Below, one piece after another: positions 8,026 to 17,596 of a DNA stretch of 64,000 nt. The stretch is from assembly GCF_026625705.1 (NCBI RefSeq), contig NZ_CP113059.1:2232001-2296000 (forward strand), in the 5' to 3' direction. Every line of letters begins with the position of its first letter. Position 1 is the stretch's first letter. Under the pieces are notes generated by a model. The model had not been told where the DNA came from. It made no database searches and worked only from the letters and a program-made list of their open reading frames with translations. This DNA is from Pedobacter sp. SL55. GTDB taxonomy: Bacteria; Bacteroidota; Bacteroidia; Sphingobacteriales; Sphingobacteriaceae. The position numbers and the translations under genes were made by a program.

Positions 8026-8829
8026 ATGAGTAAAATTATTGCTTTAGCAAACCAAAAAGGAGGAGTTGGTAAAACCACATCGTCTATTAACCTAGCCGCT
8101 AGTTTAGCTGTTTTAGAATATAGAACGCTTCTGGTTGATGCAGACCCTCAGGCCAACTCTACTTCGGGTATTGGTTTTGATCCAAGAAACATCAAGAATA
8201 GCATTTACGAGTGCATTATAAATGATGTGGAACCTACAGATGCCATTGTGAAAACGGACACGCCAAATCTAGATTTGCTGCCTGCTCACATTGATTTAGT
8301 AGGTGCCGAAATTGAGATGATTAACTTAGCCAACCGCGAATACAAAATGAAAGCCGTGCTGGAAAAGGTAAAAGACCAATACGATTTTATCATTATTGAT
8401 TGTTCGCCATCTTTGGGTTTAATTACCATCAACTCTTTAACGGCTGCAGATTCAGTAATTATTCCGGTACAGTGCGAGTATTTTGCCTTAGAAGGTTTGG
8501 GCAAGTTGTTAAATACCATTAAAATTGTACAAAACAGGTTAAACCCTGCTTTGGAGATAGAAGGTATTTTATTGACTATGTACGATGTAAGACTACGCCT
8601 ATCAAACCAAGTGGTAGAAGAGGTAAGAACGCACTTCCAAGATTTGGTTTTCGAAACCATTATACAACGTAACACCCGTTTAAGCGAAGCGCCAAGTTAT
8701 GGTATTTCGGTAATTATGCATGACGCCAATAGCAAAGGTGCCATCAATTATTTGAATTTGGCCAGAGAGATTGTTCGTAAAAATGGATTGCTTACCGAAG
8801 AGCAACAAGAAAACACAGCAACTATTTAA
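8026..8829 (+). CDS. parA: Chromosome-partitioning ATPase ParA (Soj)
   Basis: A 267-residue ParA/MinD-type ATPase. The deviant Walker A motif KGGVGKTTS is at residues 10-18, the A' motif VDADPQANST near 38-47, and Walker B DFIIIDCSPSLG near 122-133. The protein binds the nucleoid nonspecifically as an ATP dimer and is released by ParB, moving origin regions apart. It starts at an ATG preceded by AAGGAG, one of the few recognisable Shine-Dalgarno sites in this window. parB follows after 9 bases. The order parA-parB-DUF5683-dapB-lepB is the usual Bacteroidota arrangement and supports a chromosomal rather than plasmid system. Confidence 0.95.
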   Translation: MSKIIALANQKGGVGKTTSSINLAASLAVLEYRTLLVDADPQANSTSGIGFDPRNIKNSIYECIINDVEPTDAIVKTDTPNLDLLPAHIDLVGAEIEMINLANREYKMKAVLEKVKDQYDFIIIDCSPSLGLITINSLTAADSVIIPVQCEYFALEGLGKLLNTIKIVQNRLNPALEIEGILLTMYDVRLRLSNQVVEEVRTHFQDLVFETIIQRNTRLSEAPSYGISVIMHDANSKGAINYLNLAREIVRKNGLLTEEQQENTATI

Positions 8830-8838
8830 TATATATAG

Positions 8839-9735
8839 ATGACTTTTCAAAGAAAAACCGGATTAGGTAAAGGATTAAGTGCACTTTTGGATGATAACGA
8901 AACGGTTAATACCTCTAAACCTGCCGTAGAAAATGTTGATGTAACGCCACAAGTTGGCAGTATTAGCGCTATCAGCATTGCAGATATAGAAACCAACCCG
9001 TACCAACCACGTACAGAGTTTGATCAAGTTGCACTAGACGAATTATCGGATTCGATTAAAGTGCAAGGTTTAATACAGCCTATCACAGTTCGTAAAAACG
9101 GGAACAAATACCAGTTAATTTCTGGAGAACGTAGGTTTAGAGCTTCTAAATTGGCGGGTCTAACAGAAATTCCAGCTTACATTCGTACTGCCGATAACCA
9201 ACAAATGTTGGAAATGGCCTTGATTGAAAATATTCAACGTGAAAACTTAAATGCCATTGAGGTAGCTTTAAGTTTCCAGCAAATGATTGATGAATGTAAC
9301 TTAAAGGCAGAGCAATTGGGCGAGCGTGTGGGCAAAAACAGAACTACGGTAGCCAATTATTTAAGGCTATTAAAGTTGCCTCCAGCAATTCAAGCTTCTA
9401 TTCGCGATAATAAAATTTCTATGGGTCATGCCCGTGCTTTAATATCTGTAGACGACGAAGGAAAGCAACTTTTTATCCATCAAGAAATTATAGATAAAGG
9501 ACTTTCGGTACGTAAAGTAGAAGATTTAGTACGTGGTATTAACCATGTACAAGTTAAAATGCCTTTAAAGCAAGAAGCGGTTTCTTTCGAATACCAAAAG
9601 TTGCAAAATGATTTGGCCTCTAAATTTGCTACTAAAGTGAAGTTAAAGGTAAAAGATAACGGAAAAGGCGCCATCGAAATTCCTTTCGTAAATAACGACG
9701 ATCTTAACCGTATTTTAGAACTTTTAGATTGGTAA
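8839..9735 (+). CDS. parB: Chromosome-partitioning CTPase/DNA-binding protein ParB (Spo0J)
   Basis: A 298-residue ParB. The N-terminus TGLGKGLSALL is the ParA-stimulating peptide. The nuclease-like CTP-binding domain follows, with NPYQPRTEF, GLIQPITVR and the arginine-rich GERRFRASKLAG, then ALIENIQRENLN. The central helix-turn-helix (GERVGKNRTTVANYLRLL) binds parS. The C-terminal portion dimerises. The stop codon overlaps the start of the next gene by one base (TAATG). I did not see a parS-like palindrome close by, but my reading by eye would not exclude one. Confidence 0.95.
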   Translation: MTFQRKTGLGKGLSALLDDNETVNTSKPAVENVDVTPQVGSISAISIADIETNPYQPRTEFDQVALDELSDSIKVQGLIQPITVRKNGNKYQLISGERRFRASKLAGLTEIPAYIRTADNQQMLEMALIENIQRENLNAIEVALSFQQMIDECNLKAEQLGERVGKNRTTVANYLRLLKLPPAIQASIRDNKISMGHARALISVDDEGKQLFIHQEIIDKGLSVRKVEDLVRGINHVQVKMPLKQEAVSFEYQKLQNDLASKFATKVKLKVKDNGKGAIEIPFVNNDDLNRILELLDW

Positions 9736-10400
9736 TGCGGGCATTTTTGCTTTCTGTAGCACTCTGTTTCGCTTTTACTTGGGTAACTGCGCAAAAGCCG
9801 GTACGCTCTATAAAGCCAGATACCACAGCAAAACTGGATACCCTTGCTCCACCCAAATATATCAACCAAGGTAGAATTGCAGGTAAAAAGGCGGTATATC
9901 GTTCGCTTATTTTTCCGGGCTTGGGCCAAGTATATAATTATGGCCTGGTGGTTGATGATGTTAAAGCAGGCAGAACCCAAGGTAAACGCATAGGGCAGAA
10001 ATTATACATTATAGGTAAAATTGGCGCTATTTACGCTGGTGGCACGCTATTGGTTATGTCTTTTATAGATAATAACAATAACTATAATTTATTCTTAAAG
10101 GAACTACAATATAGGCAGTTGTATGGAAAATCAGACCCTGCTAATGGTTTAGAACAATATGACACCAACGGGCTTACTCTAGCTAAAAATATCTATAAGC
10201 GTAACCGAGAGGTGGTAATTATCTCTTTATTAGGGTTGTACGGTTTAAATGTGTTGGATGCTTACGTTACCGCCCGTTTAAAATACTTCAATGTTGACGA
10301 AACCTTATCTATTAAGCTATCGCCAACACTAATAAATTCTAATACCATGTACGGCTTTAGTAACGTTACGCCAGCATTAAAATTAACCCTAAAACTATAA
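9735..10400 (+). CDS. DUF5683 domain protein
   Basis: A protein of about 221 residues with an N-terminal signal peptide (MRAFLLSVALCFAFTWVTAQ). The motif SLIFPGLGQVYN is the hallmark of DUF5683 and is followed by two hydrophobic segments (GAIYAGGTLLVMSF and VVIISLLGLYGLNVLDAYV). It is probably an inner-membrane or envelope protein; its function is unknown. The ATG at 9735 shares a base with the parB stop, which indicates translational coupling, and so is preferred to the TTG two codons earlier. Its constant position between parB and dapB in this phylum is established, but what it does there is not. Confidence 0.85.
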   Translation: MRAFLLSVALCFAFTWVTAQKPVRSIKPDTTAKLDTLAPPKYINQGRIAGKKAVYRSLIFPGLGQVYNYGLVVDDVKAGRTQGKRIGQKLYIIGKIGAIYAGGTLLVMSFIDNNNNYNLFLKELQYRQLYGKSDPANGLEQYDTNGLTLAKNIYKRNREVVIISLLGLYGLNVLDAYVTARLKYFNVDETLSIKLSPTLINSNTMYGFSNVTPALKLTLKL

Positions 10401-10450
10401 CCCAAGGAGAAAGCAGAGGTTCTCTGTACTTAAACATAAAAACTAAACAA

Positions 10451-11194
10451 ATGAATATAGCGCTGTTAGGCTACGGCAAAATGGGCCAAATAATAGAACG
10501 TTTTGCCACAGATCGTGGGCACCAAGTGGTTCTTAAAATTGGAATAGAAAACTTAAATGATTTTACTGTCGAAAATTTAAAACAAGCAGATGTAGCTATA
10601 GATTTTAGTGCTCCAGATGCGGCAGTTAGCAATATTTACAAATGTTTTGAAGCAAAAGTGCCAGTTGTAGTTGGCACTACGGGTTGGTATGGCGAGTTGC
10701 AAAAAATTAAAAATGATTGCGGTGATGGTAACAATACGCTACTTTATGGCTCTAATTTTAGTATTGGAGTTAATATTTTCTTTCACTTAAATAAAGTATT
10801 AGCAAAGCTGATGAACAACTACCCAGCTTATGATGTACAAGTAGAAGAAATACACCATACGCAAAAGTTAGATGCGCCAAGCGGTACCGCAATGACTATT
10901 GCCGAAGGTATTATTGAGCAGTTTGATAGTAAGCAAGAATGGGTTAACCAGTTAGAAGGAACGCCCATTACCGATAAGTTAAAGCATAATCAATTGCTAA
11001 TTGAATCGCTTAGAATTGAAAATGTACCAGGTACACATACCGTGGTTTACAGTTCTGAGGTAGATGATATTGAAATTAAACATACCGCACACAGCCGGGC
11101 GGGTTTTGCCCTAGGCGCAGTAGTAGCCGCAGAGTGGCTGCAAAATAAAAGAGGTTTTTACAGCATAGCTGATATATTTAATTTTAAAGATTAA
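10451..11194 (+). CDS. dapB: 4-hydroxy-tetrahydrodipicolinate reductase DapB
   Basis: A 247-residue enzyme of the diaminopimelate/lysine pathway, reducing hydroxytetrahydrodipicolinate with NAD(P)H. The Rossmann loop is LGYGKMGQ at residues 5-12. The catalytic segment EEIHHTQKLDAPSGTAMT is near residues 134-151, with the conserved His-His and Lys. The C-terminus carries HTAHSRAGFALGAV. It is slightly shorter than the enterobacterial enzyme, as is normal in this phylum. lepB begins one base after the stop codon, so the two are very likely cotranscribed. Confidence 0.94.
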   Translation: MNIALLGYGKMGQIIERFATDRGHQVVLKIGIENLNDFTVENLKQADVAIDFSAPDAAVSNIYKCFEAKVPVVVGTTGWYGELQKIKNDCGDGNNTLLYGSNFSIGVNIFFHLNKVLAKLMNNYPAYDVQVEEIHHTQKLDAPSGTAMTIAEGIIEQFDSKQEWVNQLEGTPITDKLKHNQLLIESLRIENVPGTHTVVYSSEVDDIEIKHTAHSRAGFALGAVVAAEWLQNKRGFYSIADIFNFKD

Positions 11195-11195
11195 T

Positions 11196-12388
11196 ATGAA
11201 CTGGAAATTCTGGCAAAAGAAAAAAGATTCTGATACGCCAAAAAAGAAAAAACTAAAACTAGAGAATGGGTTGATGCCATTGTTTTTGCGGTAGTTGCGG
11301 CAACCATTATCCGTGTGTTTTTTATAGAAGCTTATACCATTCCTTCGGGGTCTATGGAACGCTCGCTCTTAGTTGGCGATTTCCTCTTTGTAAGTAAGGT
11401 AAATTACGGCGCACGTATCCCGATGACGCCTATTGCATTCCCTTTTGCGCACCACACAATGCCACTAACTGGCACAAAAGCCTATTGGGATGGCGTGCAA
11501 TGGAAGTATAAAAGACTACCAGGTTTACAAGACATTAAGCGTAATGATGTAGTGGTTTTCAATTTCCCAGAGGGAGATACAGTAGTTTTAGAACGCCAAG
11601 ATGATAACTATTACCAAATGCAATTGCGTGGCGAAAGTAGAGAGTCTATTTGGTCGGGATTTTCGGTTACCAGCAGACCTGTAGATAAACGCGAAAACTT
11701 TATTAAACGTTGTATTGCCATTGCCGGCGATACCATTAGCATGAAAAATGGCTTAGCAGTAGTTAATGGAACGCCAGCTCCTTTGGTAGGTACAGGTGGC
11801 TTTGGCTACAATGTAGAGTTTACCACTGCCGATGTAAATTTGAAGCTTTTTGAAGATATGGGCTTTAAAATTGGTTCAACTGCACTTCCTACTATTTATA
11901 GATTTGAAGGTACGCCAGATTTGGTTAAAGAATTGAAGAAATCTCCTTACGTAAAATCTGTTACCGAAGATTTAACACCTGCTGATGAGCAAGACATCCT
12001 AATTTTTCCGCACGATAAAAACAGAAAGTGGAATTTAGATAATTATGGGCCAATTATAGTGCCTAAAAAAGGTTGGACAGTAACTTTAGATAGTTTAACC
12101 ATGCCACTTTACGAAAGAAGTATCCGTATTTACGAAGGAAATAAGTTGGAGAAAGTAGGCAACGATTGGATTTTGAATGGTAAAAAGGCAACTACTTATA
12201 CCTTTAAAATGAATTATTATTGGATGATGGGCGATAACCGCCATGCTTCGGCAGATTCACGCTATTGGGGTTTTGTGCCAGAAGATCACATTGTAGGTAA
12301 GGCATTATTTATTTGGTTAAGTATCGATAGCGAGGGTTCATTCCTCAATAAAATACGTTGGAGCCGAATTTTTAAAGGCATACATTAA
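11196..12388 (+). CDS. lepB: Signal peptidase I LepB, with an apparent single-base frameshift near codon 18
   Basis: Membrane serine protease that removes signal peptides. The catalytic Ser is in IPSGSMERSLLVGD, the catalytic Lys in KRCIAIAGDTI, and box E is MMGDNRHASADSRYWG near the end. The long insertion between the boxes is usual in Bacteroidota. The natural start is the ATG at 11196, right after dapB, giving MNWKFWQKKKDSDTPKKKK. That frame then runs into a stop, while the membrane anchor REWVDAIVFAVVAATIIRVFF continues in the next frame. One more A within the A6-G-A6 stretch at 11240-11252 would join them. Without this, translation could only begin inside the anchor. An essential gene is unlikely to be broken, so a consensus error or slippage is suspected. 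Confidence 0.88.
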
Positions 12389-12405
12389 CATTTCGTCCTG
12401 TCGTT

Positions 12406-12460
12406 ATTGCGAGGCACGAAGCAATCTTAAGACGATAGAGATTGCTTCGTGCCTCGCAAT
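12406..12460. repeat. REP-like hairpin, family A (GCGAGGCACGAAGCAATC)
   Basis: The 22-base arm ATTGCGAGGCACGAAGCAAT plus CT at 12406-12427 is perfectly mirrored at 12439-12460, with an 11-base loop. The same arm pair occurs at 19630-19698, and partial copies at 21242 and 30882. Confidence 0.85.
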
Positions 12461-12480
12461 TACGATTAGTATAGTAAAAA

Positions 12481-12509
12481 GCATCACTCGAAAAAGTGAT
12501 GCTTTTTTT
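12481..12509 (+). terminator. Intrinsic terminator after lepB
   Basis: GCATCAC at 12481-12487 pairs with GTGATGC at 12496-12502, followed by seven T. It ends the parA-lepB operon. Confidence 0.85.
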
Positions 12510-12568
12510 GTTGGTGTCTTATGCAAAATGAAGTAGCCTTGCATCATAGAGATATAAACTCAATTCAA

Positions 12569-14451
12569 ATGGATAAAAAGATACTTTTCGCATTATTATT
12601 CTTTTTTAACGCGGCTGCTTTTGCACAAGAAAATCAAATAAACGTAAACTCTAAAATAAGCGATGTAACTGTTTTTATGAATGGTGCACAAGTGCAACGC
12701 TTATCAGACCATGTAGAACTGCCGCAAGGTGTTAGTTTATTGGTGTTCTCTGGGCTTTCTTCGAGCATAGAAACACAAAGTTTGCAAGCTAAAGGCGAAG
12801 GAAATTTTACTATTCTATCGGTTACCAAACAGAATAATTTCTTACTGGATAAGAAAAAGTCTGAACAGAAAGCTGCTTTATTAGCTAAATCTGAAGATAT
12901 TTCGGATAAGATTGTGGTACTTAACAACGAGATTGCAGTTTACAAAGCAGAAGAAGAAATGCTGATGAAGAACCAAACGGTAATGGGACCAAACGTAAAT
13001 TACGATTTGGTAAAATTAAAAGCCGCTCTAGATTTTCAGAAACTAAGGTTAAATGAGACAAAAAATAAACAAGCTAGCTTGCAAAAAGAAGTAGCTAAGC
13101 TGTATGAAGAAATTAACAAAATTAATAGACAGGCTGCCGAAATAGACGGAAAACCTATCGGGAACTCTAGCGATGTGGTGGTTAAAGTATCTACCAAAGC
13201 TGCAACTAAAGGAAAGTTTGCCTTAACGTATTTAGTGAAAAATGCCAGCTGGTATCCAACTTATGATATTAGAGCTAAAGATGTGGCTAGTCCAATTCAA
13301 TTAGTTTACAAAGCCAATGTGAGCCAAAATTCTGGTGAAGACTGGAAAAATGTAAAGTTGATCTTGTCTTCTGGTAATCCATCTAATAATAATGAAAAAC
13401 CAACTTTACCGACATATCAGTTAGGTTATTTAAGTGCTGGTTACTCTTTTTTTAATCCTGTGGCTGCTACATCAAACGTTGTTAAAGGTAAAGTAGTTAG
13501 TGCGGCCGATAATTTAGCCTTACCAGGCACCTCGGTAGAGTTAAAAATTCTTCTATTGCTACCGTGACAGATGCTGATGGAAATTATTCGATACAAATGC
13601 CTGTAGGTTCAAATGTGTTAGAATTTAATTATTTAGGATTTGAAAGTCAAGAACTAGAGGCTATTTTAGGGCGACAACTAAATGTAAGGTTAAATGAAAG
13701 TAGTAATGCCTTAAACGAGGTGATGATTACTGCTGCGGGAGAAGGTAAGTCTCAAAAAAGAGCTAGCGTGGCGGCTTCGGTAACAACAATTAGAGGTGTA
13801 AGTTCAATTTCTTCGGTGCCTTTGGAAGTTAAAAATGTAGAAAAGCAAACCAATGTAACTTTTGAGATTAAAACCCCTTACACCATTTTAACCGATGGCA
13901 AACAAGCGGCGGTAGATATAGGTAACTACGATTTTAAAGCAGATTACCAATATTATGCAGTGCCAAAAGTAACGCAAGACGCATTTTTAACTGCAAAAAT
14001 TACAGACTTTAATGAGGTAAATTTGATTAGTGGCGAAGCTAGTATTTTCTTTGAGGGTACTTATTTGGATAAATCGTTATTGGATATTCAAAACACCGAT
14101 ACCTTAACTATTTCTTTGGGAGCTGATAAAAATGTAGCTGTAAAAAGAGAGAAACAAAAAGGATATACCGAAAGGCAGTTTATTGGTTCGTCTCAAAAAG
14201 ATACCCGCCATTTTGTAATTGATGTTAAAAATAGGAAAAGTCAGGTGGTAAATTTAACTATCGAAGATCAATTGCCAATACCAACCAATAGCGATATAAT
14301 GGTAGAGAAACAAGAATTATCGAAAGCTAAGTTAGATGAAACTAGTGGTAGATTAACTTGGCAATTCTTACTACAACCGAATGAGCAAAAGAAAATTGAT
14401 TTGAAGTATCAAGTGAAGTATCCTAAGAATAGGCCGGTTAATATTGAGTAG
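12569..14451 (+). CDS. DUF4139 (MuiA-like) protein with an internal carboxypeptidase-regulatory-like domain; apparent frameshift
   Basis: Exported protein of about 627 residues after repair. A signal peptide (MDKKILFALLFFFNAAAFAQ) is followed by a DUF4140-type N-terminal domain and a long coiled coil (residues about 100-200). The DUF4139 domain contains FALTYLVKNASWYPTYDIRA and SGEDWKNVKLILSS. A CarboxypepD_reg-like domain is inserted (KGKVVSAADNLALPGTSVEL, then TDADGNYSIQMPVGSNVLEF), and DUF4139 resumes. The first frame stops at 13566, while the second continues from about 13543. A sixth A in the A5 run at 13543-13547 would restore V-E-L-K-N-S-S-I-A-T-V. The ATG at 12569 is chosen because it begins the signal peptide. 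The function is unknown; homologues are called mucoidy inhibitor A. Confidence 0.8.
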
Positions 14452-14473
14452 ATGAAATTTACGTTAGTTGCAC

Positions 14474-14559
14474 GTCATTTCGATGAGGAGGAACCACGAA
14501 GAGAAATCTAGCTAAATGTTTAATCACATGCTAGATTTATCTCTGCGTTCGAAATGACG
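14474..14559. repeat. REP-like hairpin, family B (GTCATTTCGA ... GAGAAATCT)
   Basis: GTCATTTCGATGAGGAGGAA through GAGAAATCTAGC is mirrored by GCTAGATTTATCTCTGCG and TTCGAAATGAC. It lies between two convergent genes. Related copies are at 23752-23827, 37447-37479 and 61565-61601. Confidence 0.75.
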
Positions 14560-14620
14560 ATGTAGTTTAATTAGTTAGCATTGAAACTTCAAAACTTCGT
14601 AAGTCTTTTTATTTTTAGAA

Positions 14621-14992
14621 CTAACTTACCATTGGTTTGTATTTACTCGAATTGTCGGCAATTACCCAAACGTTAATGAGGAATAATACTGCCGCCATAA
14701 TAATTCCTTCTGGTGCTACCATAATATGATGTAGTACAATACCAACCATCATTGGAAAAATAACAATGGCGCCTAAAGCTCTTGTTTTAGGTATGGCTAT
14801 TAGTACACCTCCAACAATTTCCATTGTTGCTAATAATGGCATTAACCATGGAATAGCCGTCATGGCTGTCATTACTTTAAGTTGGTCTGCCGGTAACTCT
14901 GGTACTGGGATGTAGTTGAAAAATTTATTGAGACCTCCGTTGATGAACATCAATCCGAATAGGACACAGATAACGATTTTTACAATTTTCAT
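14621..14992 (-). CDS. DoxX-like small membrane protein
   Basis: A 123-residue protein with four predicted membrane helices: IVKIVICVLFGLMFINGGL, PWLMPLLATMEIVGGVLIAI, ALGAIVIFPMMVGIVLHHIM and GIIMAAVLFLINVWVIAD. The G-G-L-N-K-F-F motif after the first helix fits the DoxX/DoxD-like superfamily. The role may be linked to quinone or redox metabolism, but this is not established for this branch. The ATG at 14992 is preferred to an upstream in-frame ATG because it begins directly at the first helix. It is monocistronic. The 350 bases upstream hold its promoter region and a REP-like hairpin at 15121-15183, with no further gene. Confidence 0.7.
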   Translation of the reverse strand: MKIVKIVICVLFGLMFINGGLNKFFNYIPVPELPADQLKVMTAMTAIPWLMPLLATMEIVGGVLIAIPKTRALGAIVIFPMMVGIVLHHIMVAPEGIIMAAVLFLINVWVIADNSSKYKPMVS

Positions 14993-15120
14993 TTTCTTAG
15001 TTTTTGATTTACTTAAAATTAAGTAAAAAGTGCGATGAAAATGCAAGGGTTGGCACCTTGTTTTTGGTGCGCAGGTTTTGGTTTTTAAACCTGATTGTAA
15101 CGAAAATACTTTTTGTCAGT

Positions 15121-15183
15121 GTCATCCTGAGCTTGTCGAAGGATTGGTTTGTGACTAGATGCTTCGATAAACTCAGCATGACA
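15121..15183. repeat. REP-like hairpin, family C (GTCATCCTGAGCTTGTCGAA)
   Basis: GTCATCCTGAGCTTGTCGAA at 15121-15140 is mirrored by TTCGATAAACTCAGCATGAC ending at 15183. It occupies the gap 14993-15344, where I see no gene. A single arm recurs at 30759-30783, and a diverged pair at 21082-21154. Confidence 0.75.
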
Positions 15184-15344
15184 ATGATGAACGGTGCAGT
15201 AGCAACAAAAAGATTGCAGTGGAAAGCAGGACTGAAATACCCAAAGAACCATTATTTTTGCTTTTCAAAAAAAAATAGAAAATATTTAATGAGGCTTGCA
15301 ACCTTTGGGTACGATTGTGCATCTACCCTAATACAAGCAGACAA

Positions 15345-15914
15345 ATGAAGGTGGCAAAAACATATACATTAAACGAGCTGATGGAAGGCTGTAAGGCTGG
15401 CAACAGACAGATGCAGGAAATGCTATACAGGCAAACGGCATCGAAAATGTTGGCGGTTTGTATGCGGTATGCCAAAGATAGGATGGAGGCAGAAGATGTA
15501 TTGCAGATGGGTTATGTAAAGATTTTTCAAAAGGTAAAGGAGTTTAAGGGAGAAGGTTCTTTTGAGGGATGGATCCGCAGAATTATGGTAAATACTGCTA
15601 TTGAAAGCTATAGAAAAAACCTGCGAACTTTAAATGTGGTGCCCATTGAGGATGCTTATGAACAACCCTCTACAGGTTTTGATTTTGGTAGTTTAGGTAT
15701 GCAGGATTTGATGAAGGTAATACAAAAACTGGCCGATGGCTACAGAATGGTGTTCAATATGTACGCTATTGAGGGTTATTCGCACAAAGAAATAGCAGAA
15801 ACGCTGGGAATTACAGAGGGAGCAAGCAAATCGCAGCTATCGAGAGCGAGAGCAATATTGCAACAAGAAATTTTAAAATTGGAGGGCTTTGGTTATGCAA
15901 CACATGCCGGATAA
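15345..15914 (+). CDS. ECF RNA polymerase sigma factor
   Basis: A 189-residue sigma-70 family protein. Region 2 includes YRQTASKMLAVCMRYAKDRM and DVLQMGYVKIFQKV. Region 4 includes MVFNMYAIEGYSHKEIAETL and TEGASKSQLSRARAIL, the -35-recognising helix-turn-helix. The ATG at 15345 starts MKVAKTYTLNEL; upstream codons in this frame run back into the REP region and look non-coding. The 3' end overlaps the next gene, which encodes a single-pass membrane protein, so this looks like a sigma/anti-sigma pair. Targets probably include the downstream beta-barrel gene, which is inference. Confidence 0.87.
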   Translation: MKVAKTYTLNELMEGCKAGNRQMQEMLYRQTASKMLAVCMRYAKDRMEAEDVLQMGYVKIFQKVKEFKGEGSFEGWIRRIMVNTAIESYRKNLRTLNVVPIEDAYEQPSTGFDFGSLGMQDLMKVIQKLADGYRMVFNMYAIEGYSHKEIAETLGITEGASKSQLSRARAILQQEILKLEGFGYATHAG

Positions 15915-16659
15915 AGATTTTGACCAACTGTTTAAAGACAGGTTTACCGATGCAGAAATTGAACCATCTGCAGATTTATGGGGCAATATTGCCGGGCAAT
16001 TGGAACCTAAGAAGAAGCGTCCGTTCCCCGTTTTATGGATGGCGGCTGCAAGCGTAGCTGTGGTGGCATCAGTAATGTTGTTTACGCAGCGTAGCGAAAA
16101 GGTGCAGTTACAGGGAGCAAGTGAGGAGCTAGCTGTGGTAAAACCTGCTAATGAATCACAAACATTACAAGTGGCGGCAATAGAAGAAACTGCTACAGGT
16201 AAGGCTACGGTTTTATCAGATGCGGCAGTAAGTAATCGCCGTTTGGTAAGCAATACCATTGCCAAGGTAACTTCTCCTACTGAAATTAAAGAGGTAGAAA
16301 AAAATAATTTCATAGCGATGCAACCGTCTGAAAGTAGCGATCGTCTAGATATTAAAAGGGAGCAAATAAAACCTTTAGATGTAACGCCTAAAGAAACCAT
16401 ATTGAAGGAAAATGCAGAGGAAATTATGATGGCCAGGGTAGTTGATACCAAAGGAACGGGAGTAGCCTATGTAGATCCGGATGAGGAAACCAATGATAAT
16501 AAAAAAGGGATCCGTAATGTGGGAGATTTAGTAAACTACGTGGTAGACAAAGTAGACAAAAGAGATAAAAAGCTAATTAGATTTGATACTGATGATGACG
16601 ATAACTCATCGATAATTGGATTGAACATAGGCTTTTTGAAACTAAATAAAAAAAAATAA
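15895..16659 (+). CDS. Putative anti-sigma factor (single-pass membrane protein)
   Basis: A protein of about 254 residues overlapping the sigma factor gene by 20 bases. The N-terminal cytoplasmic stretch DFDQLFKDRFTDAEIEPSADLWGNI, with P-S-x-x-L-W, is common in Bacteroidota anti-sigma-like proteins. One transmembrane helix follows (PVLWMAAASVAVVASVMLF, residues about 46-64). The C-terminal part is a charged periplasmic tail without a domain I recognise, ending in a Lys-rich tract. Overlap and topology support an anti-sigma role, but no zinc-binding anti-sigma motif is visible. The ATG at 15895 was chosen; the ATG at 15904 is also possible. Confidence 0.65.
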   Translation: MQHMPDKDFDQLFKDRFTDAEIEPSADLWGNIAGQLEPKKKRPFPVLWMAAASVAVVASVMLFTQRSEKVQLQGASEELAVVKPANESQTLQVAAIEETATGKATVLSDAAVSNRRLVSNTIAKVTSPTEIKEVEKNNFIAMQPSESSDRLDIKREQIKPLDVTPKETILKENAEEIMMARVVDTKGTGVAYVDPDEETNDNKKGIRNVGDLVNYVVDKVDKRDKKLIRFDTDDDDNSSIIGLNIGFLKLNKKK

Positions 16660-16755
16660 GAACTGGGTTTTGGAATTTACGGGATGAACAGGATTAACTA
16701 TCCGAGATACAACATTTCAACTTTCAAATCTTAAAACAATATTAAACACACACAA

Positions 16756-17595
16756 ATGAAACATCTAATTTTAAAAGCAGTATTGGTAAGCGGACTTACT
16801 TTTCTGGCAGCAGGAGCTTTAAAAGCGCAAAGCGATAGTACTAAAGTGAAGATTGATTATGGAAAAGGCATAAGTATAGATAGTAATAGAAAAGCAAAAA
16901 AGGTAACTATCTCTATTGGTAATGGAAACATAGTACAAATTAACGGCGATAGTAGTGCGAATAAGAACGGCCGTTTTGTGGGAGGCGTTACGTTTACTCG
17001 CTTAGATATAGGTTTAACTAAATTAGTGGATAACGGCAGCTTTTCCTTATCGCCAACTAACGATTTTTTAGATTACAAACCTTGGAAAACGAGTACTGTA
17101 TCGTTTGATGTTTTGCAATTTGGCTACAGATTTAGCAACCATTTTAAAGTTTATTTAGCTGGGGGGTTCGACTGGACATTGATTCGTTTAGATAGAAATA
17201 TCACTATTAAAAAAGATGTGCCTGTATTAGATTACGATGTAATTACCGATGCTACCTTCAGTAAAAACCGTTTCTCGGCTAGCTACGTTCATTTTCCGTT
17301 GAACTTTGAATTTAGAACCAAGGAAGATCATAAGGGCAAGCGCTTTAGGTTTGTAGTAGGCCCAGAAGTAGCGTTTTTGTTGGGTGGTAAAGTGAAACAA
17401 ATTAGTGAAGAACGAGGTAAAGTTAAATTTACTGATGATTATAACTTTACACCTTTCCGTTACGGCGGTACAGCAAGAATTGGCTACGGTGGTTTAGGTT
17501 TGTTTGCTAAATATAGCGCTAGCGATTTATTCGATACCGATGCACAAAAAGGCTTAAAGGCGATGTCGTTCGGTATAACTTTTGGATTGAATTAA
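16756..17595 (+). CDS. Outer membrane beta-barrel protein
   Basis: A 279-residue protein with a signal peptide (MKHLILKAVLVSGLTFLAAG, cleavage near ALKAQ). From about residue 75 it has alternating hydrophobic/polar strands typical of a small beta-barrel, for example VSFDVLQFGYRFSNHFKVYL, FVVGPEVAFLLGGK and YGGLGLFAKYSASDLF. It ends with a hydrophobic final strand, SFGITFGLN. It follows the sigma/anti-sigma pair by about 100 bases, so it may belong to that regulon. The exact family and function cannot be told from sequence. Confidence 0.72.
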   Translation: MKHLILKAVLVSGLTFLAAGALKAQSDSTKVKIDYGKGISIDSNRKAKKVTISIGNGNIVQINGDSSANKNGRFVGGVTFTRLDIGLTKLVDNGSFSLSPTNDFLDYKPWKTSTVSFDVLQFGYRFSNHFKVYLAGGFDWTLIRLDRNITIKKDVPVLDYDVITDATFSKNRFSASYVHFPLNFEFRTKEDHKGKRFRFVVGPEVAFLLGGKVKQISEERGKVKFTDDYNFTPFRYGGTARIGYGGLGLFAKYSASDLFDTDAQKGLKAMSFGITFGLN

Positions 17596-17596
17596 T

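Noticed and set aside
8026..9735. parS site within or beside parAB
   Set aside because: I did not find a match close to TGTTTCACGTGAAACA. A systematic search was not possible by eye, so this is only absence of evidence.
9480..9980. Reverse-strand ORF across parB/DUF5683
   Set aside because: It is antisense to two conserved genes and carries no recognisable domain.
11240..11253. Canonical programmed -1 ribosomal frameshift in lepB
   Set aside because: The heptamer A-AAA-AAC is present but out of phase with the reading frame, so a simple tandem slip does not fit.
15004..15348. Plus-strand ORF in the gap before the sigma gene
   Set aside because: It reads through a family C REP-like hairpin and shows no domain or plausible start.
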